The notes: generated from the letters alone by a model not told the origin. Shown: positions 1 to 9,415, numbered from the stretch's first letter. The stretch is DNA of 64,000 nucleotides from Thermoplasmata archaeon (GCA_027315455.1 DAHUXZ010000009.1:1-64000), one strand, 5' to 3'. Numbers and translations: made by a program.

Positions 1-502
1 GGTCGTGATGGACGCCTGCACGCGAGAGGTGGTCGGGCACGAGCTGCTGCGCTCCTGCGGGGCGGCGGAGGCCCTGTCGGTGGTGGAGCGTGCCGTCCTG
101 GCACGCTTCCCGAAGACCGGGCGAGCACCGGGGCTCACGCTGAAGACGGACGGAGGCGCCCAGTTCGTCGCCCACCGGTTCCAAGAGGGCTGTCGGACGA
201 TCGGGATCTCGCTGATGGCCACGAGGAAACGGAGGCCGGAAGACAACGGCATGATGGAGAGCTGGAACGGGCACTTCAAGCAGGACTACCTGTGGATCCG
301 GGAGCCCATGACGTTCCTGGAGACTCGCCAGATGGTGGACGAGGGTGTGGTCGACTACAACACGCAGCGACCCCACTCGTCGCTGAAGTATCTCACACCA
401 AGCGAGTACGCCGAACGGAAGAAGGAGGAACAGAACGCATGAACGGAACGACGGACAAGCCAGGGCCGAGCGCCCCTCCCCGAACCCCACCCTCAGGTGT
501 AC
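1..502 (+). mobile_element. Partial IS3-family insertion sequence, 3' part; left end lies outside the window
   Basis: IS3-type OrfB/rve ORF at 5..442; the likely right terminus is near 'CCTCAGGTGTACA' (491-503), where the adjacent reverse-strand gene is interrupted. Exact boundary inferred. Confidence 0.7.
5..442 (+). CDS. IS3-family transposase (OrfB, rve integrase core), 5' truncated by window edge
   Basis: Protein contains LKTDGGAQFVAHRFQ...TRKRRPEDNGMMESWNGHFKQDYL...DYNTQRPHSSLKYLTPSEY, typical IS3 DDE C-terminal half. Confidence 0.9.
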   Translation: MMDACTREVVGHELLRSCGAAEALSVVERAVLARFPKTGRAPGLTLKTDGGAQFVAHRFQEGCRTIGISLMATRKRRPEDNGMMESWNGHFKQDYLWIREPMTFLETRQMVDEGVVDYNTQRPHSSLKYLTPSEYAERKKEEQNA

Positions 503-2475
503 AAACGAGAAGGGAGCACGTCAGGCGGTCCGACGCCGATGACATTGAACGACGCCTGCCAGGAGTCCCCCACCTGCAGGACGTTGAGGTTCGGGTCGGC
601 GCTCCAGTTGAAGGTGAGGGTCCGGACCCCGTCGACGGTGGCGGTTCCGCCTCCGTAGGCGCAATTCTCCGGGTACCCCGAGGAGCGCTCGCAAGCCGTC
701 ACGAGGCCGAGCGCGGGAGCCAGCTGGACGTTACCCCAGGGAACGAAGCTGAAAAGGGGCGCCTCGTCGGTCGGGGCGGCAAGGGCGAGTTCGTTGGGAG
801 GCGCCCCGAGGCCGACCGAAGCAAGGGCGGCGATGAGGGAGGGGTTGCTGGTGTTGAAGTACTCCCGCCCGACGTCGCAGCCTTCCCACGTCTGCCCGCA
901 CGGCCCGGTCCACTGGGTGGGCGGAGAATGGTTGCTCCAAGCCAAGGTTCCGTTTGTCCCGTTGCACGAGGCGGGGGGCCAAGGATTGTACCGGTCGTAG
1001 GACTCGTTCCAGAAGTCCCACCACTGCGGTCCGTCCCATGAGCCGCCGGTGGCTTGGGACAAATCACAGCCGGCGGCAAGAGTTCGGTTGCCGGTCTGCC
1101 ACATCTGCTGGTCGGAGATCAGGCCATATCGGGAGCAGGCGCCGGTGTTAAACCAGTTGAAGCAGAGCGAAGTGGCTGACCCAAACTCGGACTGATTGAA
1201 GGCGTACGACCACGGGTCCAGGGCAACGGCTAGCGTATCGATGGTGTCGATGGTGCAGCTCCCGCCCAGGGAGTCGACGCAATCGGGAGCGGAGTAGGCG
1301 AGCTGCGCGATGGAGTCCGAGACGTTCCCGTCCTGCGGAACGACCCACCCCTCGCACCGTGGGCTTACGATACCCGCCCCGAAGTTGTACGACGGCTCGC
1401 AGGAGGGGCTGTAGCAGCTCGGTTCGGTCGGCGACGTGACGTTCTTCGGCACGTGGGGCGAGACCGTCTGGCACAGGTTCGCCTCGTAGTTGGGGTCGCG
1501 TGGGGTCGTCGAACCGACCCAGACGATGACGTGGTGGGCGTCGCTCGTCCACCCGATCCCCGCTCCCATGAGCGTCCCATACAAGGCGGTGATCGAGGAG
1601 GCGTAGAGGAAGTTGTCCGCGAGGGTGGAGTTCGGGAGGATGTACGAGCCGTTCAGCACCCGGGTCTGGAGGGAGTTGTGGACAGCTCCGGCGAAGGCGG
1701 AGGCGTTGACGAAGTTGCCGATGTCGACGTGGTACTCGGAGCCGTCGGCGTCATCCCACTGGTCGTGGGTCGCGAAGAAGTCGACGAGGCCGAAGCTCAT
1801 GCGGGTGAGCGGGTGAGCGGCCTGGAGGCGCTCGGTGTAGACGGAGGCGTTCGCGATGAACGCCTCCACGGTATTGGTCTCGCTACAGAGCCACAAGGGG
1901 TTTTGCGCGGAGCACATGGCCGTGGAAGAGTTGTCGAAGCTAGCGTTGCTCGCGACGTAGTCAAACACTCCGTCGTAAGGGTCGGTCTCGAGAACGAAGA
2001 CGACCTGGACCGCCGGCCATGCAGCGATCCCGGTCGACGGGGCGGTTGCGGTCATCGTCACGCGTCCGAACTCGGTGCCGGCAGGGCAGACACCGCCACC
2101 GGTCACGCAGATGGTCGAGGGAGTCTCCACTAGGGTAAGGTTCGGGGCTAGGGTGCCGCCGGTCGCGCCAGAAGCAAGAGAGATCGGGGGCACGAATTGC
2201 GATCCCAGCAGTCGCGGCGCGGGCTCCCGACCGCCGGACGCAGGAACGAAGGTCGCGGTGAGCAGCAGGCCCGCCGTCACTGAGGTGACAACCAAGACGA
2301 ACACGAGCCGGCTACCAATCCGGTGGCCCCTTCCCGAAGGGCCCAGTGGAGGGCCGCCGTGGCCCGACGGAGCGTTGGTAGCCGGCCCGTCGGAGGGACC
2401 TAGGCGTCTCGGAACGGGGTCCCCTGCTCTTCGCGGGATCGGAGCGATGGCGTGCTCTTGGCGCTCAGGCCACAT
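493..2475 (-). pseudogene. Secreted/membrane-anchored surface protein, VWA-like, probably 3'-truncated by the IS element
   Basis: N-terminal TM segment (SRLVFVLVVTSVTAGLLLTATF), then VVFVLETDPYDGVFDYVA and Cys/Asn-rich ectodomain; the last residues LYT* come from the putative IS end. Start chosen at internal Met. Confidence 0.55.
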
Positions 2476-3010
2476 CGACAGTACCGCTAGCGTAGCACGC
2501 CGCATAAATGTCGCCGTTCGCGCCGTCCATCGCGAGCGCCGCCGGCCCGGAGTCGACGGTCACCGTCCCCAACACGACATCCAGCCCCGAGACAATGGTC
2601 GCGGATGCGGACCCGTTGTTGGCGACCGTGAGGTTGCCGGTCGCATCGTCGACGAGCGCTGCCGCAGGGCTGGAACCCACGAAAACGGATCCCACCGACC
2701 CCAAGGCGCTGGCGGCGAAGATGAAGACCGTCCCCGAGCTCGCTGAGGAAGTGACCGCTATCTGATCGATGCTAGGGGAGGGGAACCACGCGACGCTGAG
2801 CGCGGAACTGACGCTCGCTGTATGGGTCACCGTGTTCGTGGAACCCGAGATGACCGAGACGGTTCCCGCACCGCTGTCGGTGACGTAAATGTAGTTGTGC
2901 GTCGGGTCGAACGCGACCGCTTGAACGCACGATGCCCCACCCTGGGTTCCGACGGTGATCGTGGTCGTCACCGAGTTGCTCGCTGTGGAGACCACCGAGA
3001 CCGTGTCAAC
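2465..3010 (-). pseudogene. YVTN-type beta-propeller surface protein fragment
   Basis: Repeats such as VDTVSVVSTASNSVTTTITVG, HNYIYVTDSGAGTVSVISGSTNTV; no credible N-terminus or signal peptide, and it ends abruptly where the next gene begins. Confidence 0.5.
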
Positions 3011-3122
3011 AGACGGTGACCACAACCGAACTTCGACGGATGACCGACGGCTGACGCCAAACTCCTCATCCTCTTCCGCCCGACACGATGGAGGACCCCG
3101 ACGCCTACGGCGAGCCCGTTCC

Positions 3123-3281
3123 ATGGGCGGAGACGCGAACGGCTCAACCGAGGTCCATTGCCTTCGATGTGACTACCGGTGGACGCCTCCCGGAAGGACC
3201 CCGAAGGTGTGCCCACGGTGTGAGTCCTACCGGTGGAGCGAGGAGATGCCGGCCCGTAATCGGCCCCGAGAACCGACATGA
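3123..3281 (+). CDS. Small zinc-ribbon protein (CxxC...CPRC)
   Basis: MGGDANGSTEVHCLRCDYRWTPPGRTPKVCPRCESYRW; two CxxC knuckles with the common archaeal YxWxPPxRTPKxCPRC motif. Confidence 0.55.
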   Translation: MGGDANGSTEVHCLRCDYRWTPPGRTPKVCPRCESYRWSEEMPARNRPREPT

Positions 3282-3491
3282 GCCGAAGCGGAACGGGGGC
3301 TCCAAGTTGGAGTTCGGCGTCCAAAAGGACCCCGGGGGTCGAGAGCGTCTGCTAATGACACTTTTCGAAAGAAATCAACACCATGCCTCTCGGACCGGCG
3401 GCGTTCCGAGAGACGCGTTGTCCCCTCAGTGGCAGACAGCACACCTCGCCGAAACTGAGCAGTTGATTCCTTTCCACCTGGGTCATTAGGA

Positions 3492-3866
3492 TTGACACGG
3501 GGCGAACCGAGCCCGACGGAGTGCGGGCTCGATGGGACCCCGCTCGTGGAAGGTCTCCGTCCGTGGCCCGAGGAGGGCGCCGGGCTCCACCCGGCCCGCA
3601 AGTGCCCCAAGTGCGGGCTCATCTACCGAACCCGGGACGTGGCGAGGTGGCTCCTCGAGGACGTGGACCGCGGGAAGGGGAAGTGGGGCACCCCGGTCGG
3701 AGGACAAGGCCTTCTACCCCTACCCCCTCACCCACCCCTCGATCGGGAGAAACGGGGTTGGGCCTTGGGGAAAAGACTTGAACCAAGGTGGGACTCCATG
3801 CCCCGCTATCTCGTTCCTTGTGCTGCTCCCTCCGCCGGGGGACCCCATGGACCTGACCGTCGGTAG
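3492..3866 (+). CDS. Possible small zinc-finger protein
   Basis: Contains CGLDGTPL...KCPKCGLIYRTRDVARWLLEDVD; the C-terminal part of the ORF is probably non-coding or misframed. Confidence 0.3.
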   Translation: MTRGEPSPTECGLDGTPLVEGLRPWPEEGAGLHPARKCPKCGLIYRTRDVARWLLEDVDRGKGKWGTPVGGQGLLPLPPHPPLDREKRGWALGKRLEPRWDSMPRYLVPCAAPSAGGPHGPDRR

Positions 3867-3878
3867 GCGGGGAGCACC

Positions 3879-4289
3879 GTGACGGGCGGGGCCGGCCGCA
3901 AGGCCCGCGGACCGGTGCCGCGCGAGCTCTCCTGCATGATCTCGCTCGACGGGCGGGACTACTGCATCGACCCGGTCGGGGGCCTCGCCGAGGCGCTGGG
4001 CAAGAAATGGACCCTGCCGCTGATCGGGGTCCTCGGCAACCGCGAGGTGAACCGGTTCGGGGACCTCCTCCGTTCCCTCGAGGGGATCGGCTCGAAGGCG
4101 CTCGCGGACCGGTTGAAGGACCTCCAGACGCTCGGCCTGGTCAGTCGCCACGTCTTCGCCGAGGTGCCCTCCCGGGTCGAGTACCGGCTCACCTCCCGAG
4201 GGGCGTCGTTCCGTCGTGCGCTGGTGCCCCTCCTCTCCTGGGCCGCGACCGACGCGACGCTGGCCCCGTCGAGCGCGTCCCGGCGGTAA
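3879..4289 (+). CDS. HxlR-family winged-helix transcriptional regulator
   Basis: YCIDPVGGLAEALGKKWTLPLIGVLGNREVNRFGDLLRSLEGIGSKALADRLKDLQTLGLVSR. Confidence 0.85.
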   Translation: MTGGAGRKARGPVPRELSCMISLDGRDYCIDPVGGLAEALGKKWTLPLIGVLGNREVNRFGDLLRSLEGIGSKALADRLKDLQTLGLVSRHVFAEVPSRVEYRLTSRGASFRRALVPLLSWAATDATLAPSSASRR

Positions 4290-4292
4290 GGC

Positions 4293-4850
4293 TCAGCCCT
4301 TCGTGCGCGGGGTCCGCTTGCGCGGCGTCCGGGGGCGCGGGGCGGGCGTCGGTTCGGGCTTCGGCTCGTCGACCGTCGCCGCGGCGGCCGGCGACGGGTT
4401 CGCCGGTCCATCGCTCGTCTCCTCGGTCGCGGTCGCCGCCGTCGGCTCGGGGTCCTCGGGCTCCGGCTCCGGCGGTGCGGGGGCGGGAGCCGGCACCGTC
4501 GGAAGGGAGTCCGGTTCGCCTGGGGGGGGCGCGACGACGGGAACGGTGGGGGCCGTCGGCGCGGTCGGTGGCGGCGCTGGGGCGAGGGGGGGAGCCGGCG
4601 CCTCGTTCTTCGCCGAGGCCTTCCCGGCGATGGGGATGAACTCGCCGGGTCGCCACGTGTGCGGTTGGTGGAGGACCGTGATATCCCGGAGGAACAGGTC
4701 GGCGTGGCCGCACGACCGGCAGATCCGCGTACCGAGCGGGATCTCCCCCCGCGAGCGCAGCGAGAGGCCGCCGCTCCCCGTCAGGCCGGTCTTGAGGTCA
4801 TTGGCCCAGACGAAGTCGGAACTTCCGCAGTTGCTGCACACCGGTGCCAC
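4293..4850 (-). CDS. Zinc-ribbon protein with long Pro/Ala-rich tail
   Basis: MAPVCSNCGSSDFVW...TRICRSCGHADLFLRDI then APAPPLAPAPPPTAPTAP repeats and a basic C-terminus. Confidence 0.65.
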   Translation of the reverse strand: MAPVCSNCGSSDFVWANDLKTGLTGSGGLSLRSRGEIPLGTRICRSCGHADLFLRDITVLHQPHTWRPGEFIPIAGKASAKNEAPAPPLAPAPPPTAPTAPTVPVVAPPPGEPDSLPTVPAPAPAPPEPEPEDPEPTAATATEETSDGPANPSPAAAATVDEPKPEPTPAPRPRTPRKRTPRTKG

Positions 4851-5000
4851 AGTGCTTCCTCGCGATGGCCAGTAGGCCCTTAGGGTCCATTATAGTTTGT
4901 TCGAGGACCCGTGCGATCGGCCCCGGTTCGGCCCCGGCCCGATCGCGCCCTCGACGAAACGGCCATGTAGCGGTGGGCGCCTTGGGACCCGGGAACGAAG

Positions 5001-5459
5001 ATGTTCGAGCGGATCGTGGTCGCGGTGGACGGCTCGCCGTATGCCGAGCAGGCCCTCACGCATGCCCTCGACCTCGCGCGGAAGTACGCGAGCGAGCTCA
5101 CGGTGCTCTCGGTCGCCCCCCTCGTCCCGATCTACGTGGCGACGGCGGAGCCGTACGTCCCGACGGAACTGATCGAGAGCGAGGGCAAGTACTACCGCGG
5201 GGTCACCGATGCGGCCGTCGCCCGGGCCCAGAAGGAAGGGCTCTCCCGAGTCAGCGGCGTCTGCCTCGAGGGCGTCATCGTCGACGAGATCCTCGGGTTC
5301 ATCGAGCGGCACCCCACGGACCTTCTCGTCATGGGCTCGCGGGGACTCTCGACGGCGAAGCGGCTGTTCCTCGGCAGCGTCTCCGAAGCGGTCCTGCACC
5401 ACGTCGGGTGCCCGGTATTGATCGTCCGGGGCCTCCCGGCGTCTACGCCGAAGAGCTGA
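5001..5459 (+). CDS. Universal stress protein (UspA family)
   Basis: MFERIVVAVDGSPYAEQALTHALDLAR...LVMGSRGLSTAKRLFLGSVSEAVLHHVGCPVLIVR. Confidence 0.93.
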   Translation: MFERIVVAVDGSPYAEQALTHALDLARKYASELTVLSVAPLVPIYVATAEPYVPTELIESEGKYYRGVTDAAVARAQKEGLSRVSGVCLEGVIVDEILGFIERHPTDLLVMGSRGLSTAKRLFLGSVSEAVLHHVGCPVLIVRGLPASTPKS

Positions 5460-5946
5460 TCAGGAGCCGGGTGGGCATCGGCAGCTTGTGGGCCGCCTTG
5501 CGGAGGGCCTCCTTGGCCGTCTCCGCATGGTCCGGCGTCGTGTAGATCGTCAAGAGCTCGCTCCCGATCTGGGCCCGGACCGCGTGCGAGACGGGCTTGC
5601 CGAACGCGCGGCGCATCCCGTCGGAGATACGGTCGGCGCCGGCCCCCGTCGCCATCTTGTGCTCGCGCAGGATCTGGTGGGGGTAGCGGCGGACCTTGAG
5701 CCGGAAGGCGTTGGGCGCGCCCTTCTCGAGCACGCGCACCGCGCTGACCCGGGCCGCCTCGAGCGCGATGTCGCGGACCTGGGCCGCCTCCTCGGCGCCC
5801 AGCGTGAACCGGAGCGGGAAGCTCTCCTTGAGGTTGCCGGTGTCGAACTGCGTGATGCGGCACGCCGGAATGCCGCCCATGTACTCCTGCCGGGTGTAGA
5901 CCTGCCCCTCGATCTTGCGGTACATCCGGGCGGGCTTACGGGTCAT
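5443..5946 (-). CDS. rpl10e: 50S ribosomal protein L10e (uL16)
   Basis: MTRKPARMYRKIEGQVYTRQEYMGGIPACRITQFDTGN...LREHKMATGAGADRISDGMRRAFGKPV. Confidence 0.93.
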   Translation of the reverse strand: MTRKPARMYRKIEGQVYTRQEYMGGIPACRITQFDTGNLKESFPLRFTLGAEEAAQVRDIALEAARVSAVRVLEKGAPNAFRLKVRRYPHQILREHKMATGAGADRISDGMRRAFGKPVSHAVRAQIGSELLTIYTTPDHAETAKEALRKAAHKLPMPTRLLISSSA

Positions 5947-6902
5947 GGGGAGCGGCCGAGCCGGGTTCGAGGTAAAAGCCTTTCCCTTGCGGTCTCCGCG
6001 ACGACCCGAGCGCCCATCGGCGACGCCCCGAGCTCCACGGTCCGAACGCCGGCACGCGAGAGCCGGCGGAGGACGGCCCGGCGGGAGGCCGGCCCACGGG
6101 GAACCGCGAAGAAGCTGTGGCCGAACATCGCCTGAGCGGCCCGGGCGCCGTCGGACCGGAGCCCGCGGATCAGGCGGGCCAACGGGGCCGGGGCGAATCC
6201 CATCTCGTCGGTGAACCGCTCCGCCTCGGCGAGGAACGCCGCCGGGGTCGGCCGCGCCCCGAGACGGTCGAGGGCCCCCGCGCTCGCCGCGCGGACGCGG
6301 TCGAGGAAGACGGCGTCGGTCAGGAGGCGGGGCGACGGGATCGGTGGTCCCGTCACCCCGAGGAGGACCGGACGGGGGAACGGAAGGTGACGAATGCGGC
6401 CCCGGGGCGGGATCCCGGGCCGCTCGCGGACCTCGAGCCCGCCGCCGAGGATGGCGGCGACGCCGCCGAGGCCCCCGCCCCCAAAGAGGTCGGCAAGGTG
6501 GGCGACCTCGATCGCCCGGGCGCGCGGGAGGTCCAGAAGGCGCGCGACGGCGAGCGCCGTGGCGAGCGCCCCCGCGGCGCTCGTCCCGAACCCCTGGCCG
6601 ATCGGCACGTCGTGCAGGAGGTGGACGGTGAGCGCGAACGGCCGATCCCCGAGCAGACGGACCGCGGTCTCCTCGGAGATCGGCATCGGTCCCCGGGGGA
6701 CAGCGCGGACAACGACGGCGGGCCGGCGGGCCGGTGCGAGCGCGACGCGGGCGCGGACCCCCGCATCGAGGACGACCCCGGCGCCTATCGAGCCCCGGCC
6801 GCGCGGGTCGCGGCTGACGGCGGCGGGGGAGAAGACACCCGTCACGTGCGCCGGGGCGAACGCCTCCACGACGGCGCGCGAGAAGGCGCCCACCGCCGGC
6901 AT
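5943..6902 (-). CDS. Pantoate kinase-like GHMP kinase
   Basis: MPAVGAFSRAVVEAFAPAHVTGVFSP...DVPIGQGFGTSAAGALATALAVA; GHMP motif with archaeal pantoate-kinase N-terminus. Confidence 0.8.
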   Translation of the reverse strand: MPAVGAFSRAVVEAFAPAHVTGVFSPAAVSRDPRGRGSIGAGVVLDAGVRARVALAPARRPAVVVRAVPRGPMPISEETAVRLLGDRPFALTVHLLHDVPIGQGFGTSAAGALATALAVARLLDLPRARAIEVAHLADLFGGGGLGGVAAILGGGLEVRERPGIPPRGRIRHLPFPRPVLLGVTGPPIPSPRLLTDAVFLDRVRAASAGALDRLGARPTPAAFLAEAERFTDEMGFAPAPLARLIRGLRSDGARAAQAMFGHSFFAVPRGPASRRAVLRRLSRAGVRTVELGASPMGARVVAETARERLLPRTRLGRSP

Positions 6903-6923
6903 CAGGTCGGCCGAACCGCGACT

Positions 6924-6932
6924 TCTTATAAG
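6924..6932 (+). promoter_or_regulatory. TATA box candidate for PAN
   Basis: TCTTATAAG about 65 nt upstream of the PAN ATG in the divergent intergenic region. Confidence 0.4.
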
Positions 6933-6993
6933 GTGGGGCGCCTTACAACGCCGTGGACTCGCCCGGTTCACCTCCGAAAGGGAGCTTGTTCTC

Positions 6994-8199
6994 ATGAGCG
7001 AACCGGAAGCGCCACCGGCCGGCCGAGACGCGTTCGAGCGGGTGAACTTCCTCGAGCTCAGGAACAACCAGCTCGCCGAGTCGATCAAGCGGGTCGAGAG
7101 CGAGCGCCACTACATGGAGGCCGAGATCCTCCGCCTTCAGCGCGAGGTCAAGCGGCTCAAGACCGAGCTCGACCGCCTGCGCTATCCCCCCCTCATCGTC
7201 GGAAGCGTCCGGGACGTCCTCACCGACGGCCGGGTCGTCGTGAAGTCCTCGACGGGGCCGGACTTCGTCGTGAACGCCGCCGAGACCGTCGAGCACGACA
7301 AGATCACCGTCGGCTCGCGCGTCGCGCTCAACAAGCAGACCCTCGCCGTGATGGGCGTCCTGCCCGCGTCGCTCGACCCGCTCGTCGCCGCGAGCGAGAT
7401 CGTCGACAAGCCGAACGTCACCTACGCGGAGATCGGCGGGCTGACCGAGCAGATCCGCGAGATCCGCGAGGCCGTCGAGTACCCCCTCCTGCGCTCGGAG
7501 CTCTACCGCAAGGTCGGCGTCGAACCGCCGAAGGGCGTCCTCCTCATCGGGTCGCCGGGGACCGGCAAGACGATGGTCGCGAAGGCCGTCGCGCACCACA
7601 CCCACGCGACCTTCGTCCGCCTCGTCGGCAGCGAGCTCGTCCAGAAGTACATCGGTGAGGGCGCGCGGCTCGTCCGCGAGCTGTTCCAGCTCGCCCGCGA
7701 GAAGGCGCCGACGATCATCTTCATCGACGAGGTCGACTCGATCGGGGCAAAGCGCCTCGAGGTGGCGACCAGCGGGGACCGCGAGGTCCAGCGCACCCTG
7801 ATGCAGCTCCTCGCCGAGATGGACGGGTTCGAGCCGCTCTCGAACGTCAAGATCATCGCGGCGACCAACCGGCCGGACATCCTGGACGACGCGCTCCTGC
7901 GTCCCGGGCGCTTCGACCGGATCATCGAGGTCCCGGTCCCGACCTTCACGGGTCGGGCGGAGATCTTCAAGATCCACTCGAAGGGCATGGCGCTCAAGGA
8001 GGCGATCGACTTCGAGGCGCTCGCGGGCCGTTGCGAGGGCGCGACCGGCGCCGACATCAAGGCGATCTGCACCGAGGCCGGGATGTGGGCGATCCGCGAG
8101 GAGCGCGATCAGGTGACCAGCGCGGACTTCGACCGGGCGATCGAAAAGGTCGTCGGGGAGGAGGAGCTGCGCAAGGAATCGGTCACGATGTTCGCCTAG
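6994..8199 (+). CDS. pan: Proteasome-activating nucleotidase (PAN)
   Basis: Coiled coil plus OB region, then [61 protein letters not shown]. Confidence 0.95.
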   Translation: MSEPEAPPAGRDAFERVNFLELRNNQLAESIKRVESERHYMEAEILRLQREVKRLKTELDRLRYPPLIVGSVRDVLTDGRVVVKSSTGPDFVVNAAETVEHDKITVGSRVALNKQTLAVMGVLPASLDPLVAASEIVDKPNVTYAEIGGLTEQIREIREAVEYPLLRSELYRKVGVEPPKGVLLIGSPGTGKTMVAKAVAHHTHATFVRLVGSELVQKYIGEGARLVRELFQLAREKAPTIIFIDEVDSIGAKRLEVATSGDREVQRTLMQLLAEMDGFEPLSNVKIIAATNRPDILDDALLRPGRFDRIIEVPVPTFTGRAEIFKIHSKGMALKEAIDFEALAGRCEGATGADIKAICTEAGMWAIREERDQVTSADFDRAIEKVVGEEELRKESVTMFA

Positions 8200-8206
8200 G
8201 GCCGCC

Positions 8207-8443
8207 TCACGCGACCCCGGCCGCGGAGAACATCTCGATCCGCCCGCACGCCGGGCACCACGCGAGCTCGACCAGCAGCGCGCCGTCAGAGATCCCCTCG
8301 CCCCCCGCCGTGCGTAGCCGCTGGCGGCCGAGCGGCGTGAGGGCGCCGTCGCAGCCGGCGCACCGACGGACGGCCCGGCGCGCGACGAGGTCACCGGGCT
8401 CGGGGACCCGTGGGGCGGGCGGCAGCGTCACGACCCACCGCAA
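8207..8443 (-). CDS. Small zinc-ribbon protein
   Basis: RRCAGCDGALTPLGRQRL...VELAWCPACGRIEMF. Confidence 0.5.
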   Translation of the reverse strand: MRWVVTLPPAPRVPEPGDLVARRAVRRCAGCDGALTPLGRQRLRTAGGEGISDGALLVELAWCPACGRIEMFSAAGVA

Positions 8444-8463
8444 CGGGGTCGTCCCTCAAAAGG

Positions 8464-9408
8464 TCAGACGGTCGCGGCAAGCGTGAGGCGCGCCGCGATG
8501 CGGGGGCCCCCCGGGGGCGTCAGGTCCGCGAGCAGCGCCGCGTCGCCGGGCTCGAAGACAACGGGACGGTCGGCCTCGAGCTCGAAGGCGTCCGCATCGA
8601 AGCGGCGGACCTCGACCGGTACGAACTGCAACCCGATGAGGGCGTGGAGGTGGGCCCCCGCCCGGAGCGAGCCGCGGAAGTAGCGGCAGAGCGCGCGGTC
8701 GCGGCCGACCAGCCGCTCGGAGACGGTGAGCGAGCCGGGCGGCGCGAGGACCTGGCCGCGGCCGAGCTCGTCGGCGTCGGCCCCCTTGAGGGCGACCCCG
8801 ACGCGCGAGCCGGTCCCGGCCTCCCGGACCTCGATGTCGTGGACCTGGATCGACCGGGCCTCGACCTCCCTCTCGGTGGGGAAGAGGCGCAGCCGGTCGT
8901 GCGCGCGCAGGGTGCCCCGGCGCACGACGCCGAGGGCGACGGCGCCGACGCCCTTCACGGGAAAGGCGTGGTCGATCGGGACGCGGACCGGCCCGTCGCG
9001 TGGCGGGGCCGTCCACCCCTCGACCTCGGCCCGCAGGGACAGAAGGTCGAGCGGGGCCATCGCCAGCGTCTCGAGGCGGGTCCCCCGGAACGCCCGGCGA
9101 ACCTCCTCCTCCCCGACCCCGGGCCCGAGGCGGATCGTCGTCGGGACCGCCACGAGGTCGAGGACCGCGGCCATCTCGGCGACCTCGCGCGAGAGCCCCG
9201 GCACGACCAGGAGGACGTGGTCGGCCATGGCGATGGCGTAGAGGAGCGGGGGGAGCTTCTCGGGGAACTGGGTCGGCTCGACCAGCGTGAGGGCGTGGTC
9301 GTCCCGCACGGCGTTGTAGAGGGTGAGGTCGCTCGAGGTCCCCTTCTTCGCGAGCTCCTTCGCGAGGTCGGCGGCCCCCAGGACCGCCACGGTCACCGCT
9401 CCGCCCAT
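8464..9408 (-). CDS. EF-Tu/SelB-like translation-factor paralogue with degenerate G domain
   Basis: Domain-2-like VPIDHAFPVKGVGAVALGVVRRGTLRAHDRLRLFPTEREVEARSIQVHD; the P-loop GxxxxGK[ST] and NKxD motifs are absent. Confidence 0.7.
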   Translation of the reverse strand: MGGAVTVAVLGAADLAKELAKKGTSSDLTLYNAVRDDHALTLVEPTQFPEKLPPLLYAIAMADHVLLVVPGLSREVAEMAAVLDLVAVPTTIRLGPGVGEEEVRRAFRGTRLETLAMAPLDLLSLRAEVEGWTAPPRDGPVRVPIDHAFPVKGVGAVALGVVRRGTLRAHDRLRLFPTEREVEARSIQVHDIEVREAGTGSRVGVALKGADADELGRGQVLAPPGSLTVSERLVGRDRALCRYFRGSLRAGAHLHALIGLQFVPVEVRRFDADAFELEADRPVVFEPGDAALLADLTPPGGPRIAARLTLAATV

Positions 9409-9415
9409 CCCTTCC

